A stretch of DNA of 64,000 nt from Nocardia harenae NBRC 108248 (GCF_001612885.1 NZ_BDBH01000015.1:62001-126000), one strand, 5' to 3'. Counted from the first letter of the stretch, positions 16,163 through 25,807 are shown. Notes: generated from the letters alone by a model not told the origin. A program made the numbers and translations.

Positions 16163-16897
16163 CTAGTTCGTCGGCTGCCCGCGCTCGGCGTCGACCAGAC
16201 AGAACGGATTGTGGCCGGGGTCGGTGAAGCGGGTGCCGCCGCACGGGTTCGGCCCCGGCCGAGGGACGGCTCCCGCGGCGGTGAGCCGTTCGGCCGCGGT
16301 GCTTGGGGTGCGGGTGCCGAGCTCCAGGTGCAGCCGGTCGTCGCCGGGGCCGGGGTGCGGGATGAACTCCAGCCAGGAGCCCAGCTCGGTGGGGGAGCGC
16401 AGCCCCGCCACGGTGCCCTCGCGCACGATCGGCCACCCCGATGCCGCCGACCAGAACGCCGCCAGCCGGGCCGGTGCCGCGGCGCCGACCACCACCGCGG
16501 CCAGCGCGCCGGTGCCCGCGTACTCCGGGCGCGGCTCCAGCACGCAGAATTCGTTGCCCTCCGGGTCGGCGAGCACCACCCACGGCACCGCGCCCTGGCC
16601 GATATCCAGGTGCCTGCCGCCGAGATCGAGGGCCCGGCGGACGCGGGCCTCCTGCTGGCGCGGGCCGTGCGAGGCGAGGTCGAGGTGCAGGCGGTTGGGG
16701 GTGGTGTGCGCGGTGGCGTCCGGCGGTCCGGGGCGGAAGGTGAGTGCCGGGCCGGGGAGGCCGGGGTCGGGCGGGGCGATATCGACCCGGTCCGCGCGGT
16801 CGAGGGTCACGGTCCAGCCGAGCAGCCCGGCCCAGAACTCCGCGAGCGCCCGCGGGCGCTGCGCGCGGACCGCGACGTACACCAGGCGGGTGGACAT
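16163..16897 (-). CDS. VOC-superfamily protein, two glyoxalase-like domains
   Basis: A 244-residue protein made of two tandem vicinal-oxygen-chelate modules of about 115 residues each. The repeats are recognisable by LAEFWAGLLGW / LAAFWSAASGW, RLHLDLAS / RLHLELGT, and the terminal DPEGNEFCVLEP / DPGHNPFCLVDA. This glyoxalase-like subgroup is common in actinomycetes and its substrates are mostly unknown. ATG at 16897 (MSTRLVYVAV) was chosen because an upstream in-frame extension lacks domain similarity. It is followed by mobA-moeA at ten bases. Confidence 0.82.
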   Translation of the reverse strand: MSTRLVYVAVRAQRPRALAEFWAGLLGWTVTLDRADRVDIAPPDPGLPGPALTFRPGPPDATAHTTPNRLHLDLASHGPRQQEARVRRALDLGGRHLDIGQGAVPWVVLADPEGNEFCVLEPRPEYAGTGALAAVVVGAAAPARLAAFWSAASGWPIVREGTVAGLRSPTELGSWLEFIPHPGPGDDRLHLELGTRTPSTAAERLTAAGAVPRPGPNPCGGTRFTDPGHNPFCLVDAERGQPTN

Positions 16898-16926
16898 GGT
16901 TCCCACGGTAGCCCGCAGCTCTCGGC

Positions 16927-16960
16927 CCACGGGCCCGAACCGCGCGGTTCCGGCCCGTGG
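16927..16960. terminator. 34-nt near-perfect palindrome
   Basis: Two 17-base arms with one mismatch fold to a long GC hairpin; CCACGGGCC and GGCCCGTGG are the outer arms. It lies between the end of the alkyltransferase-like gene and the VOC gene, so a terminator for the upstream minus-strand operon is likely. No T-tract follows. Confidence 0.5.
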
Positions 16961-17048
16961 CATGTGGCGCCGCTCGAATGGTGCGCGACGGCGGTGGTGC
17001 CGGTCGGTCCGGCAGGGCCGCGGTTGGCGTCGATCGGACGCTCTGGGC

Positions 17049-17133
17049 GGCGCTCCCGCCCGCGCGTACCCGCAGCGAGCACGATCAGCGCGGCCGCCTT
17101 GGCCAGCAGGCGCTCCCGCCCGCGGGTACCCGC
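17049..17133. repeat. 25-bp direct repeat, two copies 60 bp apart
   Basis: The sequence GGCGCTCCCGCCCGCG, then C or G, then GTACCCGC, occurs at 17049-17073 and again at 17109-17133 with a single difference. The bases between the copies do not repeat. It sits just downstream of the alkyltransferase-like gene. Function unknown. Confidence 0.6.
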
Positions 17134-17140
17134 GGACTCC

Positions 17141-17446
17141 TCAGTCGAGTTCGGCGAAGGGGTGGCGGACCTCCCGCAACCGGACTCGCCCGTCGACGAT
17201 CGGCACCCCCTCGGCGGCGAGCAGCCGCAACTGCCGCTCGGCGAGATGCGCCGCCGGACGCCCGCTCGCCCCGAGCACCCGATGCCAGGGCAGATCACCG
17301 GAGTCGGTGCGCATGATCCAGCCGACCGTGCGCGCACTGGCCAGCCCCGCCGCCGCGGCCAGATCGCCGTAGGTGGTCACCCGCCCGGCGGGCACCGCCG
17401 CCACCAGTGCCCGCACCCGCTCGATCTGCTCGTCGCCGGTCGCCAC
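17141..17446 (-). CDS. Alkyltransferase-like (ATL) protein of the MGMT family
   Basis: A 101-residue protein equal to the DNA-binding half of O6-alkylguanine-DNA alkyltransferase. The helix-turn-helix with arginine finger is TTYGDLAAAAGLASARTVGW, and the active-site motif reads LPWHRVL, with Trp in place of the reactive Cys of PCHR. That substitution is the signature of ATL proteins, which bind alkylated guanine and hand it to nucleotide excision repair without repairing it themselves. The GTG start shares one base with the stop of the LipV-like gene (TAGTG), so translation is coupled. The pair recalls mycobacterial lipV-Rv3204. Confidence 0.9.
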   Translation of the reverse strand: MATGDEQIERVRALVAAVPAGRVTTYGDLAAAAGLASARTVGWIMRTDSGDLPWHRVLGASGRPAAHLAERQLRLLAAEGVPIVDGRVRLREVRHPFAELD

Positions 17447-18222
17447 TACAGCACCGAGCGGATGAGCGCCGCCGTCTCGGCGGGCAGCTCCTGCGCCACC
17501 ATGTGATCGCAATCCCACTGCAGCAGCCGGAAATTCGACCCGAGCCGCTCGGAGATCGCGGCCAGGAACTCGGTCGTCAGGAACGGCGGCCGCACCCGCA
17601 TGGCCTGCACCAGCACCGTCGGCAGCTCCGCGGGCGGAAGCACGTACCCGCGCGCCAGCTGCCCCCAGTACGAGTTCACCGCCGGAATGCTCATCCGCCA
17701 CCCCACCTGCCCGTTCGCCGTCGGTACCAGGTGCTCGTCCAGCTCCGCCTCCAGCAGCCGCGGCTCCACCGGGCCCCACCCGGTCTCCTGCTTGTCCCGG
17801 CGCGCCTGCGCCACACTGTCGTAGTCGGGGTGGGCCAGCGAGGAGAGCGCGATGTCGAGCATCCGCTCCGGCTCCAGCCCGATCGCCGAGTCCAGCAGCA
17901 CCAGACTGCGCACCAGGTCCGGGCGTCGGTGCGCGAGGTGCAGCGCGCAGGCCCCGCCGAACGAGTGCCCCACCAGCACCACGGGTCCGGCGTCCTCCGC
18001 CTCCAGCAGCGCGACCAGATCGGCGACGACGGTCTCGAAGTTCCACGGCGGCAGCCCGGTGGAGCGGCCGTGCCCGCGCAGGTCCGGCGCCAGCACCCTG
18101 GCCTCGGGCAGGTGCTCGGCGGCGAGCGCCTCCCAGCGTTTGCCGTGCCCGGTCACGCCGTGCAGCGCGAGGACGGCCGGGCCGGTCTCCGGACCGAAGC
18201 GATGGACGTGCAGATCGGACAT
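17446..18222 (-). CDS. lipV: Alpha/beta hydrolase, LipV-like
   Basis: A 258-residue alpha/beta-hydrolase. The oxyanion region LALHGVTGHGKRW, the nucleophile elbow VGHSFGGAC and a late WDCDHMV carrying the probable catalytic His are visible. Acyl esters are the likely substrates. Its place beside adnA and the alkyltransferase-like gene mirrors mycobacterial lipV, which is why the symbol is used; substrate specificity is not proven. ATG at 18222 begins MSDLHVHRFG. Confidence 0.82.
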   Translation of the reverse strand: MSDLHVHRFGPETGPAVLALHGVTGHGKRWEALAAEHLPEARVLAPDLRGHGRSTGLPPWNFETVVADLVALLEAEDAGPVVLVGHSFGGACALHLAHRRPDLVRSLVLLDSAIGLEPERMLDIALSSLAHPDYDSVAQARRDKQETGWGPVEPRLLEAELDEHLVPTANGQVGWRMSIPAVNSYWGQLARGYVLPPAELPTVLVQAMRVRPPFLTTEFLAAISERLGSNFRLLQWDCDHMVAQELPAETAALIRSVL

Positions 18223-18307
18223 TCGACTATTTTGCCGGGTGTCGAACGGCGGTGTCGCGGCGGACGCCGCCGCGGAGCTGTCGGGGGCGTCTGTTGCAAT
18301 AGCCGGC

Positions 18308-21300
18308 GTGGTGCGATCGGATAGCGCGGTGCGGCTCGTTCGCCGGCGGATAACCGCGCCCCGGATCCCCGTCCGGGGCGCCGAGGTGCGCGCGCTCTTC
18401 GCGGCCGAGGACGCAGGCCCGGTCCGGCCCGGGTGGCGGCCGTGGCAGGTGCTCGGCGGGCCGGGCACGGGGAAGACCACGCTGCTGGTGGAGTACGCGG
18501 CGGAGCGGATCGCGGCCGGCGTCGACCCGGGATCGGTGCTTGTCGTCACCTACTCCAAGGAGGCGGCGAACACGCTGCGCGACGCCGTCACCGCCCGGCT
18601 GCGCCCCGAGGGCGCCGAGGAGGGCGGGGTGCCCGGCGCCAGCCGCGAGCCGCTGGCCCGCACCCTGCACTCCTACGCCTTCGCCATCCTGCGCAGGCAC
18701 GCCACCAGGCACGGCAACCCGCCGCCCCGGTTGCTCACCGGTGCCGAGCAGGATGCCGTCGTCCGGGAGCTGCTGCAGGGCGACCTACTCGACATGGCCG
18801 CGGGGGCGCGGCTCTGGCCGCAGCGGTTGCAGCCCGCGCTCGGCCTGGCCGGCTTCGCCGACCAGCTGCGCGACCTCATGCTGCGCGCCACCGAGCGCGG
18901 GCTCGGGCCGGAGGACCTGGTCCGGCTCGGGCGCGAGCACGAGCGCGAGGAGTGGGTCGCGGCAGGGCGGTTCGCCCGCCGGTTCGAGGAGTCGCTGCTG
19001 CTGCGCTGGTCGGTGGGGGTGGAGGCGCCGGAGGCGAGCGCGCCCGCGCTGGACGCCGCCGAGCTCGTCGGCGCCGCGCTGGACGCGCTCGCCGCCGATC
19101 CCGAGCTGCTCGCCGAGGAGCGCGCGCGCATCCGCTACCTGCTCGTCGACGACGCGCAGCACCTGGACCCGCAGGCCGCCCTTCTGGTCCGCGCCATCGG
19201 CGCCGGGTCGGCGACCACCGTGCTGGCGGGCGACCCCGACCAGGCCGTCTTCACCTTCCGCGGCGCCGACCCCGCCTTCGTCACCGACCCGGGCGCCCCC
19301 GCCGACCGCCGCATCCTGCTGCGCCGCAACCACCGCACCGACGGCGCGATCGAGGTCGCGGTCGCCCGTATCGCCGGGCGGTTGCCGGGGAATCCGCCGC
19401 ACCGCGTGGTCGAGTCGGCGCTGCACGCGGGGGAGGCGCAGGCCGAGCCCGACGGCGATCCGCCCGGCGCCGTCGCGCCGGCGGACCCGCCCCCCGCCGA
19501 GGTGCGGGTGCGGGTGCTCTCGACCCCGGCGAAGGAGGCGGCGCTCGTCGCCGACCACCTGCGCCGGGCGCACCTGAGCGACGGCGTCCCGTGGTCGCGC
19601 ATGGCGGTGATCCTGCGCTCGGTGCCCGCCTCGCTGGCCCCGCTGCGCCGCGCCCTGCTCGCGGCAGGCGTCCCGGTGCACCAGCCCGCGCCGGACGTCC
19701 CGCTGGCGCGCAGGCGCGGTGCCGCCTGGCTGCTGCTCGCGGTCCGCGCCCTGCTCGCCGGCGACGAGACCCGCCGCGGCCCGGACGGCTCCACCGCCCA
19801 GCTCTTCGAGCCGGAGGACGCGCTCGACCTGCTGGCGGGCCCGCTCGGCGGCGCCGACCAGATCGCGCTGCGCCGGCTTCGCCGCGGCATCCGCCGCGCC
19901 GCGCTGGAGCGCGAACCCGACCCGGACGACCGCTCCTCCGCGGAGGCGCTGCGCGACATCATCGTCGGCACCGGCGACACCGCCCTGCTCGACCGGCTCA
20001 CCGAGGTCGAGTCCGCCCCGCTGCGCCGCACCCTCGCCGCCCTGAAGCGCGGCCGGGCCGCCCGCCGCCGCGGCGGCGCCGTCGAGGACGTGCTGTGGGC
20101 GCTGTGGACCGGCTCCCGGCTGGAGCGCCGCTGGGTCGCGCAGTCCGCGCGCGGCGGCGCCGTCGGCATGCAGGCCGACCGCGACCTGGACGCCGCGGTC
20201 GGGATCTTCGACGCGGCCGCCGCCTACGTCGACCGGCTGCCCGGCGCCGGGCTGGAGGGGTTCGTCGAGTACGTCCGGCAGCAGGAGATCCCGCAGGAGT
20301 TCTCCGCGCCGATAGCCCCCGGCGACGCCGTCGAGCTGCTCAGCGCGCACGCCGCCGCCGGCCGCGAGTGGGACGTGGTCGCGGTGGCCGCGGTGCAGGA
20401 GGGGCTCTGGCCCAACCCGCGCCCGCGCGGCACCCTGCTGCACACCGAGGATCTGGTCGACCTGTACGGCGGCGTCTCCGGCGCGGGCGAGCGGGTCAGC
20501 AGGGCCGCGCCGATCCTGGCCGAGGAGCGCAGGCTGCTGCTCGTCGCGTGCAGCAGGGCGCGGCGCTCGCTGCTGGTGACGGCGGTCGAATCGGTCACCG
20601 GCGACCGGGATCTGGTGCCGTCGCGCTTCCTCACCGAGCTGCTCGGGCACACCGATGACGGCGAGCCGGGGGTGCTCCCGGTGGCCGACCCGGGCCGGGC
20701 GCTGGTACTGCACGCGCTCGTCGCCGAGCTGCGCGGCGTGGTCTGCGACCCGGAGGCGGAGGCGGAACGGCGCGACCGGGCCGCGCACCAGCTGGCCCGG
20801 CTGGCCGCCGCCGGGGTGCGCGGCACGCACCCGGACGAGTGGTACGGCACCGGCGCGCCGAGCACCGCGGAGCCGCTCTGGGCCGACGACGGCGCCCCGG
20901 TGAACCTCTCGCCCTCCACCGTCGAGCTGCTGCGCACCTGCCCGCTACGCTGGGCGCTGGAGCGCAACGGCGGCAGCGACGGCGAGAACCCGTACGCGCT
21001 CAAGGGGAACCTGGTGCACACCCTGGTGCAGGCGCTGGCCGGGAAGGTGCCGGAGGAGCGGGTGCGGGACGCGCTGTACGAGGCGTGGGCCAATGTCGAG
21101 CCGGGCAGCGGCTGGCACTCGCGCCAGGAGCTGCGCCGCACCGAGGGCATGCTGGAGAACTTCCTGGCCTGGTTCCGCGCCACCCGCGCCGAGCTCACCC
21201 AGGCCGGGGTGGAGATCGCCGTCGACTGCCTGCTGCCCGCCCGCGCCGACGGTGAGCCGCCGGTGCGCATCCGCGGCCGGGTGGACCGGCTGGAGCGCGA

Positions 21301-21829
21301 TGCCGACGGGCGCTTCGTCATCGTCGACGTCAAGACCGGCAAGAGCCCGGTCACCAAGCAGGCCGCCGCCGACCACGCCCAGCTCGCCACCTACCAGGTC
21401 GCCGTCGCCGCGGGCGCCGTCGACGCCGCCCTGGCCGCCGCTGCCGTCGCCGAGCCGGGCGACTCGGCGCAGCCCCCGGGCGACTCGGCGCAGCCCCCGG
21501 GCGACATGGCGCAGCCCCCGGCCGCTTCCGGCGGTGCGGGGACGCCCGGTGGCGGCGCCGACTCCGACTCCGGCTCCGAACCGCAACCCCCCGGCGGCGC
21601 CCGCCTGGTGTACGTCGCCGTCCCGAACACCAAGCAGGGCGCGGCCGAACGCGCCCAGCCCCCGCTGACCGACGAGGCGCTCGAGGACTGGCGCGATACC
21701 GTGCACGATGCGGCGGGCGCGACGAAAGGCCCCGGCTTCCGCGCCGTCCGCAACGAGGGATGCAGGCACTGCCCGGTCACCGGGTGCTGCCCGACGCGCG
21801 ACACGGGGAGGCAGGTGACCGACGAGTGA
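18308..21829 (+). CDS. adnA: AdnA subunit of the AdnAB helicase-nuclease
   Basis: About 1173 residues: an N-terminal UvrD-like motor followed by a RecB-type nuclease. With AdnB it forms the mycobacterial end-resection machine for double-strand-break repair. Motifs: Walker A GGPGTGKTT (~50-58), TYSKEAANTL, motif II LVDDAQHLDP (DDAQ rather than DExx, suggesting a weaker motor), and nuclease VDVKTGKS with QLATYQVAV. Cysteines in LLRTCPL and in GCRHCPVTGCCP suggest an Fe-S-stabilised nuclease. An odd insert after the nuclease carries near-identical GDSAQPP, GDSAQPP, GDMAQPP units and a Gly-rich stretch, which lengthens it relative to mycobacterial AdnA (about 1050). The GTG/GTG start at 18308 is a best guess. 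Confidence 0.92.
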   Translation: MVRSDSAVRLVRRRITAPRIPVRGAEVRALFAAEDAGPVRPGWRPWQVLGGPGTGKTTLLVEYAAERIAAGVDPGSVLVVTYSKEAANTLRDAVTARLRPEGAEEGGVPGASREPLARTLHSYAFAILRRHATRHGNPPPRLLTGAEQDAVVRELLQGDLLDMAAGARLWPQRLQPALGLAGFADQLRDLMLRATERGLGPEDLVRLGREHEREEWVAAGRFARRFEESLLLRWSVGVEAPEASAPALDAAELVGAALDALAADPELLAEERARIRYLLVDDAQHLDPQAALLVRAIGAGSATTVLAGDPDQAVFTFRGADPAFVTDPGAPADRRILLRRNHRTDGAIEVAVARIAGRLPGNPPHRVVESALHAGEAQAEPDGDPPGAVAPADPPPAEVRVRVLSTPAKEAALVADHLRRAHLSDGVPWSRMAVILRSVPASLAPLRRALLAAGVPVHQPAPDVPLARRRGAAWLLLAVRALLAGDETRRGPDGSTAQLFEPEDALDLLAGPLGGADQIALRRLRRGIRRAALEREPDPDDRSSAEALRDIIVGTGDTALLDRLTEVESAPLRRTLAALKRGRAARRRGGAVEDVLWALWTGSRLERRWVAQSARGGAVGMQADRDLDAAVGIFDAAAAYVDRLPGAGLEGFVEYVRQQEIPQEFSAPIAPGDAVELLSAHAAAGREWDVVAVAAVQEGLWPNPRPRGTLLHTEDLVDLYGGVSGAGERVSRAAPILAEERRLLLVACSRARRSLLVTAVESVTGDRDLVPSRFLTELLGHTDDGEPGVLPVADPGRALVLHALVAELRGVVCDPEAEAERRDRAAHQLARLAAAGVRGTHPDEWYGTGAPSTAEPLWADDGAPVNLSPSTVELLRTCPLRWALERNGGSDGENPYALKGNLVHTLVQALAGKVPEERVRDALYEAWANVEPGSGWHSRQELRRTEGMLENFLAWFRATRAELTQAGVEIAVDCLLPARADGEPPVRIRGRVDRLERDADGRFVIVDVKTGKSPVTKQAAADHAQLATYQVAVAAGAVDAALAAAAVAEPGDSAQPPGDSAQPPGDMAQPPAASGGAGTPGGGADSDSGSEPQPPGGARLVYVAVPNTKQGAAERAQPPLTDEALEDWRDTVHDAAGATKGPGFRAVRNEGCRHCPVTGCCPTRDTGRQVTDE

Positions 21830-24800
21830 GCGCCCCCGGCGCGTTCCCCGGCCCGGCCGTGACCCCGCACGAACTCGCCGACGCCCTCGGCCTCCCACTG
21901 CCGACCGACGAGCAGGCCGCCGTCATCGCGGCCGACCCCGGCCCCGCGCTCGTGGTCGCGGGCGCGGGCGCGGGCAAGACCGAGACCATGGCGGCCAGGG
22001 TGGTCTGGATGGTCGCCAATCGCCTGGTCGCCCCGGACCAGGTGCTCGGGCTGACCTTCACCCGCAAGGCCGCCCAGCAGCTCACCGCCAGGATCCGCAC
22101 CCGGCTGGCCCGGCTCGCGGGCGCTCCCCTGCTCCGCGACCTCGACCCCGGCGGCGAGCTGCGCACCCTGCTGGCCGGCGCCGAGCCGGAGATCAGCACC
22201 TACCACTCGTACGCGGGCAGGCTGCTCACCGAGCACGGCCTGCTGCTCCCGGTCGAGCCCTCCGCCACACTGCTCACCGAGACCCAGCTCTGGCAGCTCG
22301 CGCACCAGGTGGTGCGCGGCTGGGAGGGCGAGCTGGACACCGACCGCACCCCGGTCTCGGTGACCGAGGCGGTGCTCGCGCTGAGCGGCCAGCTCGCCGA
22401 GCACCTGGTGGAGCCGGAGCAGCTGGCCGAGGCGCACACCGAGCTGGAGAAGCTGGTCTTCACGCTGCCCGCGGGGCCGCGGCAGCGGGGCGGCCCGAGC
22501 AAGGGGCTGCAGGACATCGTCGCCGTACAGCGCGAGCGGGTCGGGCTGCTCCCGCTGGTGCGCCAGCTGGCGGAGGCGCTGCGCCGCCGCGGCGCGCTCG
22601 ACTTCGGCTCGCAGATGTCGCTCGCCGCCCGGCTCGCCGCGGAGCACCCCGAGGTCGGCGCCGCCGAGCGGGACCGCTTCCGGCTGGTGCTGCTCGACGA
22701 GTACCAGGACACCGGCCACGCCCAGCGCATCCTGCTCGCGGCGCTCTTCGGCGGCGACCGCGCCGAGCGGGCCACCGACCGGCTCCCGCTCGCGGTGACC
22801 GCCGTCGGCGACCCCATGCAGTCCATCTACGGCTGGCGCGGCGCCTCCGCCGCCAATCTGCCGCGTTTCACCACCGACTTCCCCGCCGCCCCCGGCCGCC
22901 CCGCCCCGACGCTCTCGCTGCTCACCAGCTGGCGCAACCCGCCGGAGCCGCTGGTGCTGGCGAACCTGGTCTCGGAGCCGCTGCGGCGCAGGGCGATCGA
23001 CGCGGGCGGCGTCACCGTCGCACAGCTGCGCGCGGCCCCGCACGCCGGGCCGGGCGCGGTCGCGCTCGCCCTCACCGAGACCGTCACCGCCGAGCGCGAC
23101 TGGGTCGCCGATCGGGTGGCCGCGGAGTGGCTGGCCAAGCGCGCGGCGGGTGAGCCGCCGCCGACCTCGGCGGTACTGGTCCGCCGCAATGCCGATGCCG
23201 CGCCGCTGGCCGAGGCGCTGCGCGAGCGCGACCTGCCGGTGGAGATCGTCGGGCTCGGCGGGCTGCTCGCCGCCCCCGAGGTCGCCGACGTGGTCGCCAC
23301 GCTGCGGCTGATCGCGGAGCCGGGCGCGGGCAGCGCCGCGCTGCGGGTGCTCACCGGCGCCCGCTGGCAGCTCGGCATCGCCGACGTCGCCGCGCTGGCA
23401 AGGCGCGCCCGCGAGCTCTCCATCGCCCGCCGCCCGGACGAGGCGGCCGGCGAGATCACCGACGCCGCCGGGCTCGCCGCCGCGTTGCGCGACGTGGCGC
23501 CGGAGCCCGCCGAGCAGGCCGGGCTGGCCGACGCCATCGCCGATCCCGGTGCCGCCGAGCACTACTCGGAGCCGGGCTACGCCCGGATCACCGCGCTGGC
23601 CAGGGAGCTGGCGGCGCTGCGCGAGCGGGCCGGGCAGCCGCTCACCGAGCTGGTCGCCGACGTCGAGCGCACCATCGGCGTCGCGGTGGAGACCCAGGCC
23701 AGGCGGGCCATGCTCGGCGCGGGCGCGGGCCGCGAGCACCTGGACGCCTTCGCCGACGTGGTCTCCGGCTACGCCGCCGACTCCGATGCCACGCTGGCCG
23801 GGCTGCTCGCCTTCCTCACCGCGGCCGAGTCGGTGGAGAACGGGCTGGAGCCCGGTGAGATCGAGGTGGCCAGGGACCGGGTGCAGATCCTCACCGTGCA
23901 CGCCGCCAAGGGGCTGGAGTGGGAGGTGGTCGCGGTGCCGCACGTCGCGGCGGGCGTCTTCCCCTCCGGCACCGGCAATTCCACCTGGCTCGGCGCCCCC
24001 GCCGAGCTCCCCACCGCGCTGCGCGGCGACCGGGCCACCGCCGACTCGGTGGAGGGCGTCCCGGTGCTCGACCTGCTCGAGCTCGGCGACCGCGCCGACC
24101 TGGACCGGGCCATCGGCGAGCACCGGGAGGCGCTCGGCGCGCGCAGGCTGGACGAGGAGCGGCGGCTCTTCTACGTCGCGCTCACCCGCACCGAGCGGGT
24201 GCTGCTGGTCTCCGGCTTCTGGTGGGCCGAGACCGGCTCGAAACCCAAGGGCCCCTCGGACTTCCTGCTCGAACTGCGCGAGGCGGGCGAGCAGACCGAA
24301 GGCCTGCTCGAGCTCGCGCACTGGGCCGATCCACCCGCGGACGGCGCCGAGAACCCGCTCACCGACGAGCCGATCGGCGCCGACTGGCCGCGCGACCCGC
24401 TCGGGCACCGCCGCGCCGCGGTGACCGGCGGGGCCGAGCGGGTGCGCGACGCGCTGGCCCGGCTGCGCGCCGACGATGCCGATCATGCGGTCCCCCCTGG
24501 ATCGTCGAGCCCGGACGAGCCAAGTGTGGCAGCGGGGTCCGACACCGAACCCGATCCGGACGGCTGGGCCGAGGACGTGGACGCGCTGCTCGCCGAGATC
24601 GCCGCCGAGCGCGAGACGGGGGAGCGGGAGGTCGAGCTGCCCGGCCGGATCCCGGCCACCGCGCTGGTCGACCTGCGCGCCGACCCGGCCGCGCTGGCGG
24701 CCCGGCTGCGCAGGCCGCTGCCCTACCCGCCGAACCCGATGGCGCGCCGCGGCACCGCCTTCCACGCCTGGGTGCAGCGCTGGTTCGCCGCCGACCAGCT

Positions 24801-25314
24801 GCCCGGGCTGGACGAGCTGCCCGGCGCCGCCGACGCGGGCGCCGCGGGCCAGGACGTCGAGCTCGTCCGCATGCAGGACCGCTTCCTCGGCTCGACCTGG
24901 GCCAACCGCACCCCGATCGACGTCGAGATCCCCTTCGAGACCACCATCGCGGGCACCGTGGTGCGCGGCCGGATGGACGCGGTCTTCGCCGACGCGGACG
25001 GCTGGACCGTGGTCGACTGGAAGACCGGCGCCGAGCCGGACACCGCCGACGAGCCCGCGCTGGCCATGCAGCTCGCGGTCTACCGCGTCGCCTGGGCCCG
25101 GCTCATGGCCGCGCGCACCGGCTCCTCGGAGGCCGAGCTGCTCGGCAAGGTCACCGCCGCGTTCTACTACGTCCGCACCGGCCGCACCGTCGCCCCCACC
25201 GGCTTGGCCGGCCCCGAAGAGCTCGCGGAACTGGTCCGCGCGGCCGCACCCGCCCGCGACGGCGACGCCCCGGGCGCGACCGGGGAGTGGCTCGCGGACG
25301 ACCCGGAAGCCTGA
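21826..25314 (+). CDS. adnB: AdnB subunit of the AdnAB helicase-nuclease
   Basis: A 1162-residue UvrD-type translocase plus RecB-like nuclease, the partner of AdnA. Seen in order: TDEQAAVIAADPGPALVVAG with Walker A AGAGAGKTET, GLTFTRKAAQQL (Ia), LLDEYQDTGHAQRILL (II, intact DExx), VGDPMQSIYGWRGAS (III), LTVHAAKGLEWE (V), YVALTRTERVLLV (VI), then a disordered acidic linker (~900-935) and nuclease VDWKTGAEPD with QLAVYRVAW. The GTG start overlaps the adnA stop by four bases (GTGA), so the subunits are made from coupled translation. Confidence 0.95.
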   Translation: MSAPGAFPGPAVTPHELADALGLPLPTDEQAAVIAADPGPALVVAGAGAGKTETMAARVVWMVANRLVAPDQVLGLTFTRKAAQQLTARIRTRLARLAGAPLLRDLDPGGELRTLLAGAEPEISTYHSYAGRLLTEHGLLLPVEPSATLLTETQLWQLAHQVVRGWEGELDTDRTPVSVTEAVLALSGQLAEHLVEPEQLAEAHTELEKLVFTLPAGPRQRGGPSKGLQDIVAVQRERVGLLPLVRQLAEALRRRGALDFGSQMSLAARLAAEHPEVGAAERDRFRLVLLDEYQDTGHAQRILLAALFGGDRAERATDRLPLAVTAVGDPMQSIYGWRGASAANLPRFTTDFPAAPGRPAPTLSLLTSWRNPPEPLVLANLVSEPLRRRAIDAGGVTVAQLRAAPHAGPGAVALALTETVTAERDWVADRVAAEWLAKRAAGEPPPTSAVLVRRNADAAPLAEALRERDLPVEIVGLGGLLAAPEVADVVATLRLIAEPGAGSAALRVLTGARWQLGIADVAALARRARELSIARRPDEAAGEITDAAGLAAALRDVAPEPAEQAGLADAIADPGAAEHYSEPGYARITALARELAALRERAGQPLTELVADVERTIGVAVETQARRAMLGAGAGREHLDAFADVVSGYAADSDATLAGLLAFLTAAESVENGLEPGEIEVARDRVQILTVHAAKGLEWEVVAVPHVAAGVFPSGTGNSTWLGAPAELPTALRGDRATADSVEGVPVLDLLELGDRADLDRAIGEHREALGARRLDEERRLFYVALTRTERVLLVSGFWWAETGSKPKGPSDFLLELREAGEQTEGLLELAHWADPPADGAENPLTDEPIGADWPRDPLGHRRAAVTGGAERVRDALARLRADDADHAVPPGSSSPDEPSVAAGSDTEPDPDGWAEDVDALLAEIAAERETGEREVELPGRIPATALVDLRADPAALAARLRRPLPYPPNPMARRGTAFHAWVQRWFAADQLPGLDELPGAADAGAAGQDVELVRMQDRFLGSTWANRTPIDVEIPFETTIAGTVVRGRMDAVFADADGWTVVDWKTGAEPDTADEPALAMQLAVYRVAWARLMAARTGSSEAELLGKVTAAFYYVRTGRTVAPTGLAGPEELAELVRAAAPARDGDAPGATGEWLADDPEA

Positions 25315-25411
25315 CACCCGGCGCTCGCCCTGGCGGCTGGGCAGCAGCGGCCCCGCGGTGCCCCTCGCCCGCTGCGGCGAACCGCGCGCCGACCGGCCTG
25401 GCGGGCGGAGC

Positions 25412-25807
25412 TCAGCCCCGCGCCCTGCGGCTCACCGAGAGCGCCGTCGTGATCATCGGAATCTGCAGCGGCAGCCGCAGCAGCGACCCGAGCTTGAACA
25501 GCGGCGACGTCTTGGGATTGGTCGTCACATCCACCGCCATCTGCACATTCGCCGGAAACACCGCCAGGAACAGCAGCGCGGCGAGCTTCCCGCCGACCCC
25601 CCTGGTCCGCGGCACCACCAGGGTGCCCGCCACGGCGAGCTCGGCGACCCCGGAGGCGTAGGTGTAGGTGCGCGCCTGCCCCGGCAGCACCGGCGGCACG
25701 ATGGAATCGAAGAACTTGGGGGTGACGAAGTGCATCACACCCGCGCCCGCGAGCCCGGCCGCGAGCAGCAGCGCGGGACGGCGGGCGGGGTCGGTGGTGG
25801 TTGCCAT
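25412..25807 (-). CDS. DoxX-family membrane protein
   Basis: A 131-residue protein with four predicted membrane segments (e.g. ALLLAAGLAGAGVMHF, GVAELAVAGTLVV, AALLFLAVFPANVQMA). The short motif GVMHFVTPKFFDSIVP is typical of DoxX/DoxD-like proteins. The family is linked to redox or quinone-associated membrane functions; its role here is unknown. It is divergent from the K+-channel gene. Confidence 0.8.
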   Translation of the reverse strand: MATTTDPARRPALLLAAGLAGAGVMHFVTPKFFDSIVPPVLPGQARTYTYASGVAELAVAGTLVVPRTRGVGGKLAALLFLAVFPANVQMAVDVTTNPKTSPLFKLGSLLRLPLQIPMITTALSVSRRARG

